Assembly: GCA_022647765.1 (NCBI GenBank)
Contig: JALCLH010000007.1
Location: 1 to 64,000 of the forward strand
Direction of reading: 5' to 3'
Source: Acidipropionibacterium sp.
GTDB lineage: Bacteria > Actinomycetota > Actinomycetes > Propionibacteriales > Propionibacteriaceae
DNA length: 64,000 nucleotides
Of this stretch, positions 45,617 to 54,204 are shown piece after piece. A program made the translations under genes and the position numbers. The first letter of the stretch is position 1. Every line of letters starts with the position of its first letter. The notes under the pieces were generated by a model. It saw nothing but the letters and a program-made list of their open reading frames with translations. It had not been told where the DNA came from and did not search any database.

Positions 45617-45731
45617 CCGTCGAGGCATGGAAGTTTAGCCAGTTCTGGCGGATCACCGACGCCGTTGCTACCCATGTGCCTTGGAAGCAAGCCCCGTGAC
45701 CTCGGATGCTCTGCTGTCACGACCCCGGCGA
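45617..45731 (+). pseudogene. vapC remnant
   Basis: About 115 bp, beginning at the stop codon of the response regulator, align by eye with the 3' part of vapC at 48342 (GCCGTCGAGGCATGG, GGATCACCGACGC and CACCTCGGATG-like blocks) but with many changes and small gaps. Non-coding now. The stretch up to 45858 holds nothing else except an AT-rich promoter-like region around 45810-45835. Confidence 0.7.
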
Positions 45732-45858
45732 ATCGGACTCGCCTTCGCCTGCCGAGCTGCTGCTCGCCAGCTGGGATGAGAGACGTCCGACTCCACTTCC
45801 CTAACATAGATGCGTATATGATCTAGTATATAAGCATCTTGGTTAGGGGTCGGTTGCG

Positions 45859-46256
45859 GTGGGTGTCGCTGAGCGATTGTCTGATCTTTCGGCTCGTGGT
45901 GGCGGTGTACTGCGCACCGCTGACGCCGAGGCCCATGGCATCAGTCGTCCCAGCGTCATGGAGTTTGTGCGAGCCAGGAAGATGGAACGTCTCGCCCGCG
46001 GTGTGTACGCGACACCCGATGCGTGGGTTGATGAAATGTACATGTTGTCACTGCGCTCGCACAGGGTGGTGTTCTCTCACGAGTCGGCCCTCTTGCTTCA
46101 TGGGCTGGCGGAGCGCGAGCCGGAGGCCCCGACAGTGACACTGCCGTCGGGTTATAACGCCTCGGCTCTGAGGCGCGACGGAGTGCGCGTCTACTTCATC
46201 AAGGCAGACGTACTTTCCTTGGGCCGCATCGAGTTGCCTGCTCCCGATGGGAACAT
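45859..46256 (+). pseudogene. abiEi: abiEi, 5' part, cut by ISAs1 copy C
   Basis: From GTG 45859, 132 residues of an AbiEi-type antitoxin: winged helix GVLRTADAEAHGISRPSVME, KMERLARGVYATPDAWVDEM, and SHESALLLHGLAERE. At LPAPDGN it runs into the element and rejoins MVFTYNLERTICDLVRS at 47581 in frame when the element and one ATGGGAACAT are removed. Not closely related to the AbiEi at 10634. Confidence 0.86.
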
Positions 46257-47580
46257 CAGGGTCCCGGAAAAGTCGTTTCTCCTTCCTGTGGTCGAGCTGT
46301 GATCAGAGTGTGAGGACCAGGTCACAGGTGGCCAACGGGTCCCAGGCCGCACGCCGGATCGCCCGCGCGATGTTCGCCTCACCCCTCATCCGGTGAATAC
46401 CGATCGCCACACTGCGCAGGGTGGCCATCACCTGGGGTGCCGACCCAGTCCTGGCCTGGTGCCTGTCCTCGTCGAAGGTCACATCACGGACCCAGTGCAA
46501 CCGGTTCTCCACACCCCAATGACCGCGCACCCACGCCGCGAGCCGGGCCGGTGGTGCATCGGGCAGACCGGCCGAGGTGATGAGGTAGACCACCTCCGTG
46601 GTCTTCTTCTGGCCCCGGGTGGCGACCCGGCGCAACTGGGCGACCTGCACCGCCCCCTCAAACCCGAGATTCTCGGGTGCCTGGACGACCTTCAGAGTCC
46701 GCCGGACCCTGCGCCCATGAGACTTCTCATCCTCCACGTGTCCTGCTGGAACCCGTGACCACGGCAGGGACTTCAATCGCTTGTGCAGTCCCGGCTGGTT
46801 GGATTTCACGGTGAACACGTAGTCGGCGCCGGCGGCCAGGATCGCGGTCGCGGTCGCGGTCTGGGTATGGAGGGCGTCGGCGGTGATCACCGCACCGGCA
46901 GCCCGTTCGCCCAACGCGGTGATGAGGTCGGGCAGGGCCGGGATCTCGTTGGACTTCGCGTCGACGGCCTGCTGGGCGACCACGGTGCCGCTGGCGTGGT
47001 CGAGGGCTGCGACCAGGTGCCGGGCCTTTTCGGTTGCCGATCGGGAGCCGCGCAGGGTTTTCCCGTCCACGGCGATGACACGGCGCCCGTCGATGGTGGT
47101 GGTGCGGGTCCAGGCGTACAGGCACAGTTCAGCGTCCAGTGCGGCGGCATCCAGACGTGAGAACAGCTTGCGCAGGTTCGATTCTCCGGGGGCCGCGCGC
47201 AGCCCGAACCCGGCCAGGGAGTGGCCGGTGAGGGCGTGGGCCCATTCTCCGATCGCGGTGAAGCCCCGGCATCCGGCCAGGGTCGCCGAGATCGCCAGGA
47301 GGAGCAGGCCTGTCAGCGGGTACCGGGTGCCTCTGGGTTTGCGGGGGTCGGGGACCCGGGCCAGGTGATCGACCAGCCGGACATTCGGTGCGGGCGTGTC
47401 AGAGGTGCGGACGGCGGGCGCGGTGGGAGAGGATGGCATCGCGGGCGAGGTTCCTTGCGGCGGTGGTTTGTAGGGGTACTTCCATCCAAACCGTGCGGGG
47501 CCTCGCCCGCCTGTATGACACGCCGAGAGGGGGCTCAACCCCTAGTCACAGCAGACACCCCCGACTTTTCCGTCGCCCTG
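46257..47580 (-). mobile_element. ISAs1-family insertion sequence, copy C
   Basis: 1324 bp, ends CAGGGTCCCGGAAAAGTC and CAGGGCGACGGAAAAGTC (inverted). Perfect 10-bp duplication ATGGGAACAT at 46247-46256 and 47581-47590. Nearly identical in transposase to copy A. Confidence 0.97.
46303..47439 (-). CDS. ISAs1-family transposase (copy C)
   Basis: 378 aa from ATG 47439. Differs from copy A at few positions (RGQKKTTEVV for RKGRKTTEVV, PDAPPARL for PAAPPARL, HVEDEKS for HVEVEKS). Full set of DDE segments. Recent common origin with copy A suggests transposition within this genome. Confidence 0.95.
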   Translation of the reverse strand: MPSSPTAPAVRTSDTPAPNVRLVDHLARVPDPRKPRGTRYPLTGLLLLAISATLAGCRGFTAIGEWAHALTGHSLAGFGLRAAPGESNLRKLFSRLDAAALDAELCLYAWTRTTTIDGRRVIAVDGKTLRGSRSATEKARHLVAALDHASGTVVAQQAVDAKSNEIPALPDLITALGERAAGAVITADALHTQTATATAILAAGADYVFTVKSNQPGLHKRLKSLPWSRVPAGHVEDEKSHGRRVRRTLKVVQAPENLGFEGAVQVAQLRRVATRGQKKTTEVVYLITSAGLPDAPPARLAAWVRGHWGVENRLHWVRDVTFDEDRHQARTGSAPQVMATLRSVAIGIHRMRGEANIARAIRRAAWDPLATCDLVLTL

Positions 47581-47786
47581 ATGGGAACATGGTCTTCACC
47601 TACAACTTGGAGCGCACAATCTGCGACCTGGTTCGCAGTCGCTCGCATATTGATCAGCAGACTCTCACAGCAACATTGAAGACATATGCGCGACGCCCGG
47701 ACAAGCGCTTCGATGTTCTAGAAAGCTACGCGAACCAGGTAGGTGTAGAACGGCTAGTTCGCTCGTACTTTGAGGTCCTGTTATGA
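47581..47786 (+). pseudogene. abiEi: abiEi, 3' part
   Basis: Continues the antitoxin: MVFTYNLERTICDLVRSRSH, then KTYARRPDKRFDVLESYANQ and VERLVRSYFEVLL before TGA 47784-47786. The C-terminal AbiEi_C pattern is complete. The stop overlaps the ATG of the abiEii remnant (ATGA). Confidence 0.85.
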
Positions 47787-47878
47787 GGATGACCAGCGCG
47801 AACCAGCTCAAGGCCCAAGTCAAGAACCTCGGCGGGAATACTGTCAGCGGCCGCAAGAACAGTTCCGGCTGCTTGTGA
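47783..47878 (+). pseudogene. abiEii remnant
   Basis: A 31-codon frame starting MRMTSANQLKAQVKNLGG, the usual N-terminus of AbiEii-type nucleotidyltransferase toxins, which then ends within unrelated residues at 47878. The nucleotidyltransferase core is missing, so the toxin was deleted while the antitoxin was later split by the element. Confidence 0.65.
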
Positions 47879-47917
47879 TCTCTCGGTCGCGTGACGATGC
47901 GACTCTCTCGGAGGCGG

Positions 47918-48010
47918 TGCGCACCGCCTGGTGGGCGGCGCTGATGGCACGCAGGTGTGTGGCGGCGTCGATGGAGGCGATGAACGCCTCGATGTCCTGG
48001 CCATGGTCGC
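47918..48010 (-). pseudogene. Fragment of the small HTH gene
   Basis: Minus-strand homology to residues about 6-35 of the 39487-39750 protein: DHGQDIEAFIASIDAATHLR then AISAAHQAVRTA. The helix-turn-helix end is absent. Lies between the abiEii remnant and the intact vapBC. Confidence 0.7.
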
Positions 48011-48063
48011 ATGATCTCGCTGTCACACGTGAGGGCGCCTAGTGACAGCAAGAAGTATGCAGA

Positions 48064-48073
48064 TAGCATGCTA
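48064..48073. promoter_or_regulatory. vapBC operator palindrome
   Basis: TAGCATGCTA is a perfect 10-bp palindrome 6 bp before the vapB ATG, the usual kind and place of a VapB binding site. Confidence 0.5.
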
Positions 48074-48078
48074 GAATC

Positions 48079-48345
48079 ATGAGCATGGCAACCTTGCAGA
48101 TCCGGAATCTCCCGGAGGACGTCCGTGAAGGCGTGGTCGCCCGATCTCGGCGTCTCGGCGTGACCATGTCGGAATATGTGACTCGCGTGCTGCGATCGGA
48201 TCTGGGGCATCCGCTCTTCGAGGACTGGGCCGAGAGTGTCCGCACGAATGCCGTGCCCCGGGAGATCGACGTGATTGGTGCACTCGATGCCGCGCGTGAC
48301 GAGTACGATCCGCTGCCGTTGACTCGCGATCCGAAGCAGTTGTGA
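48079..48345 (+). CDS. vapB: VapB/FitA-type ribbon-helix-helix antitoxin
   Basis: 88 aa. Ribbon-helix-helix at the N-terminus: ATLQIRNLPEDVREGVVARS then RRLGVTMSEYVTRVLRSDL, the FitA-like pattern. The acidic, Pro-containing tail from residue about 45 should thread into the toxin. Either ATG 48079 or ATG 48085 may start it. Overlaps the toxin gene by 4 nt. Confidence 0.9.
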   Translation: MSMATLQIRNLPEDVREGVVARSRRLGVTMSEYVTRVLRSDLGHPLFEDWAESVRTNAVPREIDVIGALDAARDEYDPLPLTRDPKQL

Positions 48346-48734
48346 CCGCAGTCGTTGATGCGAGCGCACTGCTCGACGCCATCATGCCCGGGACCCGGCA
48401 GGACGCTGCTATCGCGGCGCTCGGAGGCCACGAGCTCTTCGCCCCCGCGCTCCTCGATCTCGAAGTGCTGTCGGCGCTGTGGCGCCTGGTCCGCGTCGAG
48501 CAGATCACGCCGGAGGAGGCTGAAAATGGAGTTGCGGCGCTTCGCGACGCCCCCATTCGCCGTGTCCCGATCGAATCCCTCGCCGTCGAGGCATGGGAGC
48601 TTCGCCAGTCCTTGCGGATCACCGACGCGTTTTACGTGGTCGCCGCCCGCGTCCTCGGAGCAAGCCTGGTCACCTCGGATGCCCGACTGTCGCGGGCACC
48701 GAAGCTGGGAGTCACGCTCACTTTGCTGAGATGA
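48342..48734 (+). CDS. vapC: VapC PIN-domain ribonuclease toxin
   Basis: 130 aa from GTG 48342. The four acidic PIN residues are in VVDASALLDAI (Asp6), LLDLEVLSALWRL (Glu), ITDAFYVVAARVL (Asp) and TSDARLSRAP (Asp). Known VapC enzymes cut tRNA or rRNA. Two damaged relatives lie at 39843 and 45617. Confidence 0.92.
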   Translation: MTAVVDASALLDAIMPGTRQDAAIAALGGHELFAPALLDLEVLSALWRLVRVEQITPEEAENGVAALRDAPIRRVPIESLAVEAWELRQSLRITDAFYVVAARVLGASLVTSDARLSRAPKLGVTLTLLR

Positions 48735-48845
48735 GCGCATCGACGAGCCGGGGACGCGCACAACGGCCCACTGCCAGGAGGCAGCGAGCCGTTGAATCCG
48801 ATTATCGAACCGGTCGGGTCGTCATTGTCGACAACGACCTCAACG

Positions 48846-48919
48846 TAGGCACAGCCGGGCTCGAACCGGCGACCTCCAGCGTGTAAGGCAGGCGCTCTGA
48901 CCAACTGAGCTATGTGCCC
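48846..48919 (-). tRNA. tRNA-Val (TAC anticodon)
   Basis: Minus strand: acceptor GGGCACA/TGTGCCT, D-arm AGCTCAGTTGGTCAGAGC, anticodon loop CTTACAC (anticodon TAC), T-arm GCCGGTTCGAGCCCGGC. No encoded CCA. 74 nt. Confidence 0.93.
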
Positions 48920-48982
48920 CGGGGCTCTACCGAGACTCACGTCACCCTATCCCCAACCCCGGGCACGGTAGAGTGGCGCGCC

Positions 48983-50089
48983 GTGGCACTTGTAGACCTT
49001 CAGCAGACCGCAGACGACCTCGATCACTCGCTGGCCTCCATCGAGTCCGTCCTCGACCCCGCAGCCAAACGGCAGGAGATCGCGGAGCTCGAGAAGGAGG
49101 TCGCCGCACCCGATCTGTGGGACGACCAGGAGCACGCTCAGAAGACGACCTCGAGGCTGTCGGCCCTCCAGTCGCAGGTGGACCGGCTCGACCAACTGCG
49201 CTCACGGATCGACGACGTCCAGATCCTGCTGCAGTTCGCCGCTGAGGACGACGACAAGGACTCCGCCGCCGAGGCCGAGTCAGAGCTGACATCGCTGCGC
49301 ACCGAGATCGACGCCCTTGAGGTCCGGACCCTCCTGTCGGGCCCCTACGACGAGCGCGAGGCCGTCGTCACCATCCGCTCTGAGGCGGGCGGCGTCGACG
49401 CCGCGGACTTCGCCGAGATGCTGCTGCGGATGTACCTGCGCTGGGCCGAGCGCCACGAGTACTCGGTGGAGATCCTCGACACCTCCTACGCCGAGGAGGC
49501 CGGGATCAAGTCGGCCACCTTCATCCTGCACGCCCCCTTCGGCTACGGCACCTTGTCGGTCGAGCAGGGCACCCACCGGCTGGTGCGGATCAGCCCCTTC
49601 GACAACCAGGGACGCCGTCAGACCTCCTTCGCCGGCGTCGAGGTGCTGCCGGTGGTCGAGGAGACCGACCACGTCGACATCCCCGAGTCCGACCTGCGGG
49701 TGGACGTCTTCCACGCGTCGGGCCCCGGCGGCCAGGGCGTCAACACCACCGACTCCGCGGTGCGCCTGACCCACCTGCCCACCGGCATCGTGGTGAGCTG
49801 TCAGAACGAGCGCTCCCAGATCCAGAACAAGGCCGCCGCGCTGCGGGTGCTGCAGGCCAAGCTGCTGGAGAAGGCCCGCGCCGATCAGGAGGCGGAGATG
49901 AACTCGCTGAAGTCGGAGGGCAACTCCTGGGGCGCTCAGATGCGTTCCTACGTGCTGCACCCCTACCAGATGGTCAAGGATCTGCGCACCAGTTACGAGG
50001 TGGGCAACACCGACGGCGTCTTCGACGGCGACATCGACGGATTCATCGACGCCGGGATCCGCTGGCGGCGCGGTCAGGCCGGGGAGTGA
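48983..50089 (+). CDS. prfB: Peptide chain release factor 2
   Basis: 368 aa from GTG 48983. Recognises UGA and UAA stop codons. The SPF tripeptide of RF2 is in [12 protein letters not shown], the GGQ catalytic motif in [19 protein letters not shown]. The usual N-terminal helices precede them. The gene is read in one frame: no in-frame TGA or slippery CTTTGA site near codon 25, unlike the autoregulated E. coli gene. Start of the prfB/ftsE/ftsX/smpB block. Confidence 0.96.
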   Translation: MALVDLQQTADDLDHSLASIESVLDPAAKRQEIAELEKEVAAPDLWDDQEHAQKTTSRLSALQSQVDRLDQLRSRIDDVQILLQFAAEDDDKDSAAEAESELTSLRTEIDALEVRTLLSGPYDEREAVVTIRSEAGGVDAADFAEMLLRMYLRWAERHEYSVEILDTSYAEEAGIKSATFILHAPFGYGTLSVEQGTHRLVRISPFDNQGRRQTSFAGVEVLPVVEETDHVDIPESDLRVDVFHASGPGGQGVNTTDSAVRLTHLPTGIVVSCQNERSQIQNKAAALRVLQAKLLEKARADQEAEMNSLKSEGNSWGAQMRSYVLHPYQMVKDLRTSYEVGNTDGVFDGDIDGFIDAGIRWRRGQAGE

Positions 50090-50194
50090 GACCGGCGTCC
50101 CCGATCCTTGGTGGACGCTTCCGAAGACTTCCGGGGACCTTCCGGGCGCGTCCGATTTGCGCGGCGGCCAGAGTCTCATAGACTCGGTGGCACA

Positions 50195-50209
50195 CTGAGA
50201 AATTCTCAG
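50195..50209. promoter_or_regulatory. Palindrome upstream of ftsE
   Basis: CTGAGAAATTCTCAG, 7-bp arms around a central A, lies 56 bp before the ftsE start and just after a TAGACT -10-like element (50179-50184). Possible operator; no regulator known to me. Confidence 0.4.
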
Positions 50210-50265
50210 GAACTCCTGGTCGGGTCCTCACCGCCCTGCCACGGCATCGACTCAAGGACGGTCCG

Positions 50266-50952
50266 TTGATCACCTTCGACAATGTCACCAAAATCTACGA
50301 GGGACAGGCCAAGCCGGCCCTGCGGGGTGTCAACGTCGACATCGACAAGGGGGAGTTCGTCTTCCTGGTCGGCCAGTCCGGCTCGGGGAAGTCGACCTTC
50401 ATCCGGCTCATCCTGCGCGAGTACCGCCCCACGAAGGGCATCATCTACGTCGCCGGCAAGGACCTCAGCACCCTGCACAGTTGGAAGGTGCCCGCGCTGA
50501 GGCGTCAGATCGGCACCGTCTTCCAGGACTTCCGGCTGCTGCCCGGAAAGACCGTCTACGAGAACGTCGCCTTCGCCCTGCAGGTGATCGGGCGACCCAC
50601 CCGCGAGATCAAGAAGGTCGTCCCGGAGACCCTCGACCTGGTCGGGCTGTCCGGCAAGGGGAAACGGATGCCCGATGAACTCTCCGGCGGCGAGCAGCAG
50701 CGGGTCGCGGTGGCGAGGGCCTTCGTCAACCGTCCCAAGATCCTCATCGCGGACGAGCCGACCGGAAACCTCGACCCCGCCACCAGCGTCGGCATCATGA
50801 AACTGCTGGACCGGATCAACCGCACCGGCACGACCGTCATCATGGCCACCCACGACTCCACCATCGTCGACCAGATGCGCCGGCGGGTCATCGAGCTGGA
50901 CGCCGGGGCAGTGGTCCGTGACCAGCGCGAGGGCGTCTACGGAACCGCCTGA
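50266..50952 (+). CDS. ftsE: Cell division ATP-binding protein FtsE
   Basis: 228 aa from TTG 50266 ([13 protein letters not shown]). With FtsX it couples divisome signals to peptidoglycan hydrolases. Walker [17 protein letters not shown], signature [15 protein letters not shown], Walker [15 protein letters not shown]-loop [10 protein letters not shown]. The TTG start is supported by AAGGACGG in front and alignment with the family. Confidence 0.95.
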   Translation: MITFDNVTKIYEGQAKPALRGVNVDIDKGEFVFLVGQSGSGKSTFIRLILREYRPTKGIIYVAGKDLSTLHSWKVPALRRQIGTVFQDFRLLPGKTVYENVAFALQVIGRPTREIKKVVPETLDLVGLSGKGKRMPDELSGGEQQRVAVARAFVNRPKILIADEPTGNLDPATSVGIMKLLDRINRTGTTVIMATHDSTIVDQMRRRVIELDAGAVVRDQREGVYGTA

Positions 50953-51021
50953 CCAAATCCCGGCGTCCTGCCCCCAAGAACTCAGCCACCACCGACAGAT
51001 CCACACTGAGGAAGCCCATTC

Positions 51022-51924
51022 ATGCGTCACACCCTGAGAGAGACCTGGACGGGTCTACGCCGAAACCTCACCATGACGATCGCCGTGATCGTCACCATGT
51101 GGGTCTCGCTGTCACTGTTCGGCGCGGCGCTGCTGGCCAATCAGCAGGTCGATCTGGTCAAGGGCAAGTGGTACGACAAGATCGAGGTCTCGGTCTTCCT
51201 CTGCGTGCCCAATGTGGAGGGCGGCCAGTGCACCTCCGGCGATGGCGCCACCCAGGCGCAGAAGGACAACATCCGGAAGGTCCTGGAGGCGAACCCGCAG
51301 GTTCAAGAGGTCTACTACGAGTCCAAGCACGAGGCCTACGAGGAGTACCAGCGGGTCTACCGGGACTCCCCGGTCAAGGACGTCCTCACCGAGTCGACCA
51401 TTCAGGACTCCTTCCGGGTCAAACTCAGCGATCCCCAGCAGTACCTGGGGGTGGTGGAACAGGCCAAGAGCCTGCCCGGGGTGCAGGCGGTGCTGGACCT
51501 GCACCCGGTGCTGGACCCGCTGTTCATGTGGCTCAACGCCCTGAAGTGGGGGACTCTGGGCATGTCGGTGCTGCTGCTGGTGGCGGCCGCGCTGCAGATC
51601 GGCAACACCATCCGGATGGCGGCCTTCTCCAGACGCCGGGAACTCGGCATCATGAGACTGGTCGGCGCCTCGAACGCCTACATCCTCACACCCTTCCTGC
51701 TGGAGTCCCTGGTGGCCGGGCTGATCGGCGGGCTGCTGGCCAGCGGCACTCTTGCGCTGGGGGTCTACTTCATCATCATCAGGAAGGCGGCCACCTCGAT
51801 CACCACCATCATGTGGATCGGATGGCATCAGGCATTCCTGGCGATGGCGGCGGTGCTGGTGGTGTCCATCCTGCTGTCGGTGCTGCCGGCCTTCGCCGCG
51901 ACCAGGCGGTATCTGAAGGTCTAG
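51022..51924 (+). CDS. ftsX: Cell division protein FtsX
   Basis: 300 aa, four membrane segments (residues about 20-45, 175-200, 225-255, 268-290) with an extracellular domain between the first two that in actinobacteria binds the RipC/CwlO-type hydrolase. [20 protein letters not shown] at the start and [20 protein letters not shown] near residue 205 are the FtsX patterns. Two Cys in the extracellular part ([13 protein letters not shown]) may form a disulphide. Confidence 0.95.
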   Translation: MRHTLRETWTGLRRNLTMTIAVIVTMWVSLSLFGAALLANQQVDLVKGKWYDKIEVSVFLCVPNVEGGQCTSGDGATQAQKDNIRKVLEANPQVQEVYYESKHEAYEEYQRVYRDSPVKDVLTESTIQDSFRVKLSDPQQYLGVVEQAKSLPGVQAVLDLHPVLDPLFMWLNALKWGTLGMSVLLLVAAALQIGNTIRMAAFSRRRELGIMRLVGASNAYILTPFLLESLVAGLIGGLLASGTLALGVYFIIIRKAATSITTIMWIGWHQAFLAMAAVLVVSILLSVLPAFAATRRYLKV

Positions 51925-51988
51925 CGCTTCGACGAAGTGGGTAGCATGGGGCGTCCGTGCCGTAGAACCGGCGCCGAAGGAGGTCAGG

Positions 51989-52471
51989 ATGCCCAGGGAG
52001 AAGGGCCAGAGGGTCGTCGCCCGCAACAAGAAGGCTCTCCACGACTACACCATCGGGGACCGCTGGGAGGCCGGCATGGTGCTGCAGGGCACCGAGGTGA
52101 AATCACTGCGGGCCGGCAAGGCGTCGCTGGGAGACGCCTTCGCCCAGGTGGACGATCGCGGTGAGGTGTGGCTGTACAACCTGCACATCCCGGAGTACGC
52201 CTTCGGCACCTGGCGCAATCACGAGGTGATGCGCAAGCGCAAGCTCCTGCTCACCAAGCGCGAGATCGCGAAGCTGTCCCGCGAATCGGCCGACTCCGGC
52301 AAGACGATCGTCCCGCTGTCGCTGTACTTCAAGGACGGCTACGCCAAGGTCGAGATCGCGGTGGCCACCGGCAAGAGGGACTGGGACAAGCGCCAGGCCA
52401 TCAAGGAGCGCGACGCCAAGCGCGAGGCCCAGCGGGCCATGTCGGCCAGGCTCAAGCACGGGCGCCGCTGA
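51989..52471 (+). CDS. smpB: SsrA-binding protein
   Basis: 160 aa. Works with tmRNA (ssrA at 62290) in rescue of stalled ribosomes. [40 protein letters not shown] and the basic C-terminal tail with [18 protein letters not shown] are the family hallmarks. ATG 51989 follows AGGAGG. Its last 20 bp overlap the end of the convergent merR. Confidence 0.96.
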   Translation: MPREKGQRVVARNKKALHDYTIGDRWEAGMVLQGTEVKSLRAGKASLGDAFAQVDDRGEVWLYNLHIPEYAFGTWRNHEVMRKRKLLLTKREIAKLSRESADSGKTIVPLSLYFKDGYAKVEIAVATGKRDWDKRQAIKERDAKREAQRAMSARLKHGRR

Positions 52472-52829
52472 CCGGGACGCCGGGTTCGAGGGTGTCGAGG
52501 TAGGTCTCGATGGCGTCCGCACTGCTCCTGAGGGTCTCGATGCGCTCCCGGATGGTGGTCAGCTGGCCCCGCAGCTCGGGCGCTACCGCCGGGCAGGCCC
52601 GCAGCCGGCGTCCATCGACGGCGGCGCAGGGCAGCACAACCCGGATGGCGTCCAGGGTGAGCCCGGCCGCCGACAGCACCACGATCTGCCGCGCGGTCCG
52701 CACGTCGGCGCAGTCGTAGTCCCGATATCCATTGGCGCCGCGATCCGGCGTCAGCAGACCCTCCTGCTCGTAGTAGCGCAACATCCGGGGACTGGTCCCC
52801 ACTCGTTCCGCCAGCTCCGCGATCCTCAT
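52452..52829 (-). CDS. MerR family regulator
   Basis: 125 aa from ATG 52829. [20 protein letters not shown] then [20 protein letters not shown] is the MerR helix-turn-helix and wing; a coiled-coil dimer helix ([20 protein letters not shown]) follows. No cysteine metal site at the C-terminus, so it probably senses a drug or other compound. Divergent from the MFS gene it presumably controls. Confidence 0.88.
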   Translation of the reverse strand: MRIAELAERVGTSPRMLRYYEQEGLLTPDRGANGYRDYDCADVRTARQIVVLSAAGLTLDAIRVVLPCAAVDGRRLRACPAVAPELRGQLTTIRERIETLRSSADAIETYLDTLEPGVPVSGARA

Positions 52830-52860
52830 CAAGCATCCTCCCGACGTGACCCTGCCCGAC

Positions 52861-52890
52861 TTGACCTTGACAGCACTGTCAAAGTTTAGC
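52861..52890 (+). promoter_or_regulatory. MerR-type promoter of the MFS gene
   Basis: TTGACC (-35, 52861-52866) and TTTAGC (-10, 52885-52890) enclose the dyad TTGACAG-CA-CTGTCAA (52867-52882). A long 18-19 nt spacer filled by the operator dyad is the mark of MerR-activated promoters. Confidence 0.65.
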
Positions 52891-52944
52891 GTCGGCTCCG
52901 CAATGCCGCGTGACAAGGGGTCACGGCGGACAGGAGGAGTCGAC

Positions 52945-54138
52945 ATGGCGGATTCGCGGCGGATCGGACGTTCGGTGAGCGATGGCACGGTGGGCTGGTT
53001 GTCCTTCGCGACGACATTCGTCGTGGGGACCGACACCTTTCTGGTGGCCCCGCTGCTGCCGGAACTGCGCGGCCAGTTCGGCGTCGGCGTCCAGGCCTCC
53101 GGCTGGCTGGTGAGCGCCTACGCGCTCGGCTACGCGCTGTGCGCCCTGATCGCCGGCCCGGTGTCGGACCGGATAGACCGGCGTCGCATGCTGCTGGTCG
53201 GGATAGGGCTGTTCAGCCTGCTCACCGCCGGTTGCGGATTCGCCTGGGGGTTCTGGTCGATGGCCGGGCTTCGCTTCCTCACCGGGGCGGCAGCGGCCCT
53301 GGGGACGCCGCAGATCTGGGCCTCGATCCCGCAGTTGGTGGCCCCGGACGAGATCGTGCGGACCATGGGCCGGGCCACCGCCGGGCTGGCGATCGCCCAA
53401 CTGGCCGGTATCCCTCTGGGAGCCTTCCTCGCCGTGGTGTCATGGCGGTTCTCGTTCTACGCGATCGGGGCGACCGCGGCCGCGATCACCGTGCTGCTGG
53501 CCCTGTGCTTCCCCCATGTGCCCGAGACTGCTGCGCCCGGCCCCTCGCGGGCGCGCGGCTATCGGGCGGTCCTCGCCTCCCGCGCCCTGGTGATCGGCCT
53601 GGTCGCCTACTTCATCTTCCAGACCGGCAACTTCGCGGCGCTGTCCTTCTTCGGCTCCTGGTTCTCCCGCGACTTCGGGCTGAGCACCGCCGGAATCGGG
53701 GCCGCGATGATCGCCATCGGCGCGGGCAACGCCGTCGGCTCCCTGTTCGGGCATCGCCTGGTGGCGCGCTGGGGCATTCGGCGGTCCCTGGTCATCGGCA
53801 TCCTCGCGATGGCCGCGGGCTACCTGGCGGTTGCGTTCATCCGGCATCTGGTGCCCGCCGTCTGCCTGCTGACCCTGGTCATGCTCGCCGCCGGCTTCCT
53901 CTTCCCGGTTCTGATGGCCACCCTGCAGTCGGACGCCGGGGCGGCCCGGGGCACCGTCTCCTCCCTCACCAATGTCGCCATGTACGCCGGAACCACCATC
54001 GGCGCCGCGGTCGCCGGGCCGATCTTCGACGCCACGCCGCAGTTCACCGGGATCGCGGCCTTCGCAATCGCCGGCTACCTCGTCGCCCTCCTCCTGTTCA
54101 CCCGCTCCCGGCGAACTGCATCGGGCGCCTCGCGATGA
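52945..54138 (+). CDS. MFS transporter (DHA1-type)
   Basis: 397 aa from ATG 52945 with AGGAGGAG in front; upstream ATGs lie in the promoter. 12 hydrophobic segments; motif A-like GPVSDRIDRRRMLLVG after segment 2 and FLTGAAAALGTPQIWASIPQ. Likely a drug or metabolite exporter induced through the divergent MerR protein. Followed by the arg operon. Confidence 0.87.
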   Translation: MADSRRIGRSVSDGTVGWLSFATTFVVGTDTFLVAPLLPELRGQFGVGVQASGWLVSAYALGYALCALIAGPVSDRIDRRRMLLVGIGLFSLLTAGCGFAWGFWSMAGLRFLTGAAAALGTPQIWASIPQLVAPDEIVRTMGRATAGLAIAQLAGIPLGAFLAVVSWRFSFYAIGATAAAITVLLALCFPHVPETAAPGPSRARGYRAVLASRALVIGLVAYFIFQTGNFAALSFFGSWFSRDFGLSTAGIGAAMIAIGAGNAVGSLFGHRLVARWGIRRSLVIGILAMAAGYLAVAFIRHLVPAVCLLTLVMLAAGFLFPVLMATLQSDAGAARGTVSSLTNVAMYAGTTIGAAVAGPIFDATPQFTGIAAFAIAGYLVALLLFTRSRRTASGASR

Positions 54139-54167
54139 CGGCATGTCTCAGCCGGGACCGTCCCAGG

Positions 54168-54196
54168 TTGTGAGGGGCCGCTTCCTGCTGTATAAA
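54168..54196 (+). promoter_or_regulatory. argC promoter
   Basis: TTGTGA (54168-54173), 17-nt spacer, TATAAA (54191-54196). Transcription should start near 54203, at the argC ATG 54204. Confidence 0.6.
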
Positions 54197-54204
54197 TATG
54201 CACA
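54187..54204. promoter_or_regulatory. ARG box (ArgR operator)
   Basis: GCTGTATAAATATGCACA matches the ArgR consensus TNTGNATWWWWATNCANA at all fixed positions but the first. It covers the -10 element and start site, so ArgR with arginine would block polymerase directly. Confidence 0.75.

Noticed and set aside
36592..47580. ISAs1 copies B and C in the same orientation as a composite transposon
   Set aside because: Each has its own different 10-bp duplication and both halves of its target gene in place, so they inserted separately.
48983..49100. Programmed frameshift in prfB
   Set aside because: The start region is one open frame with no slippery site followed by TGA.
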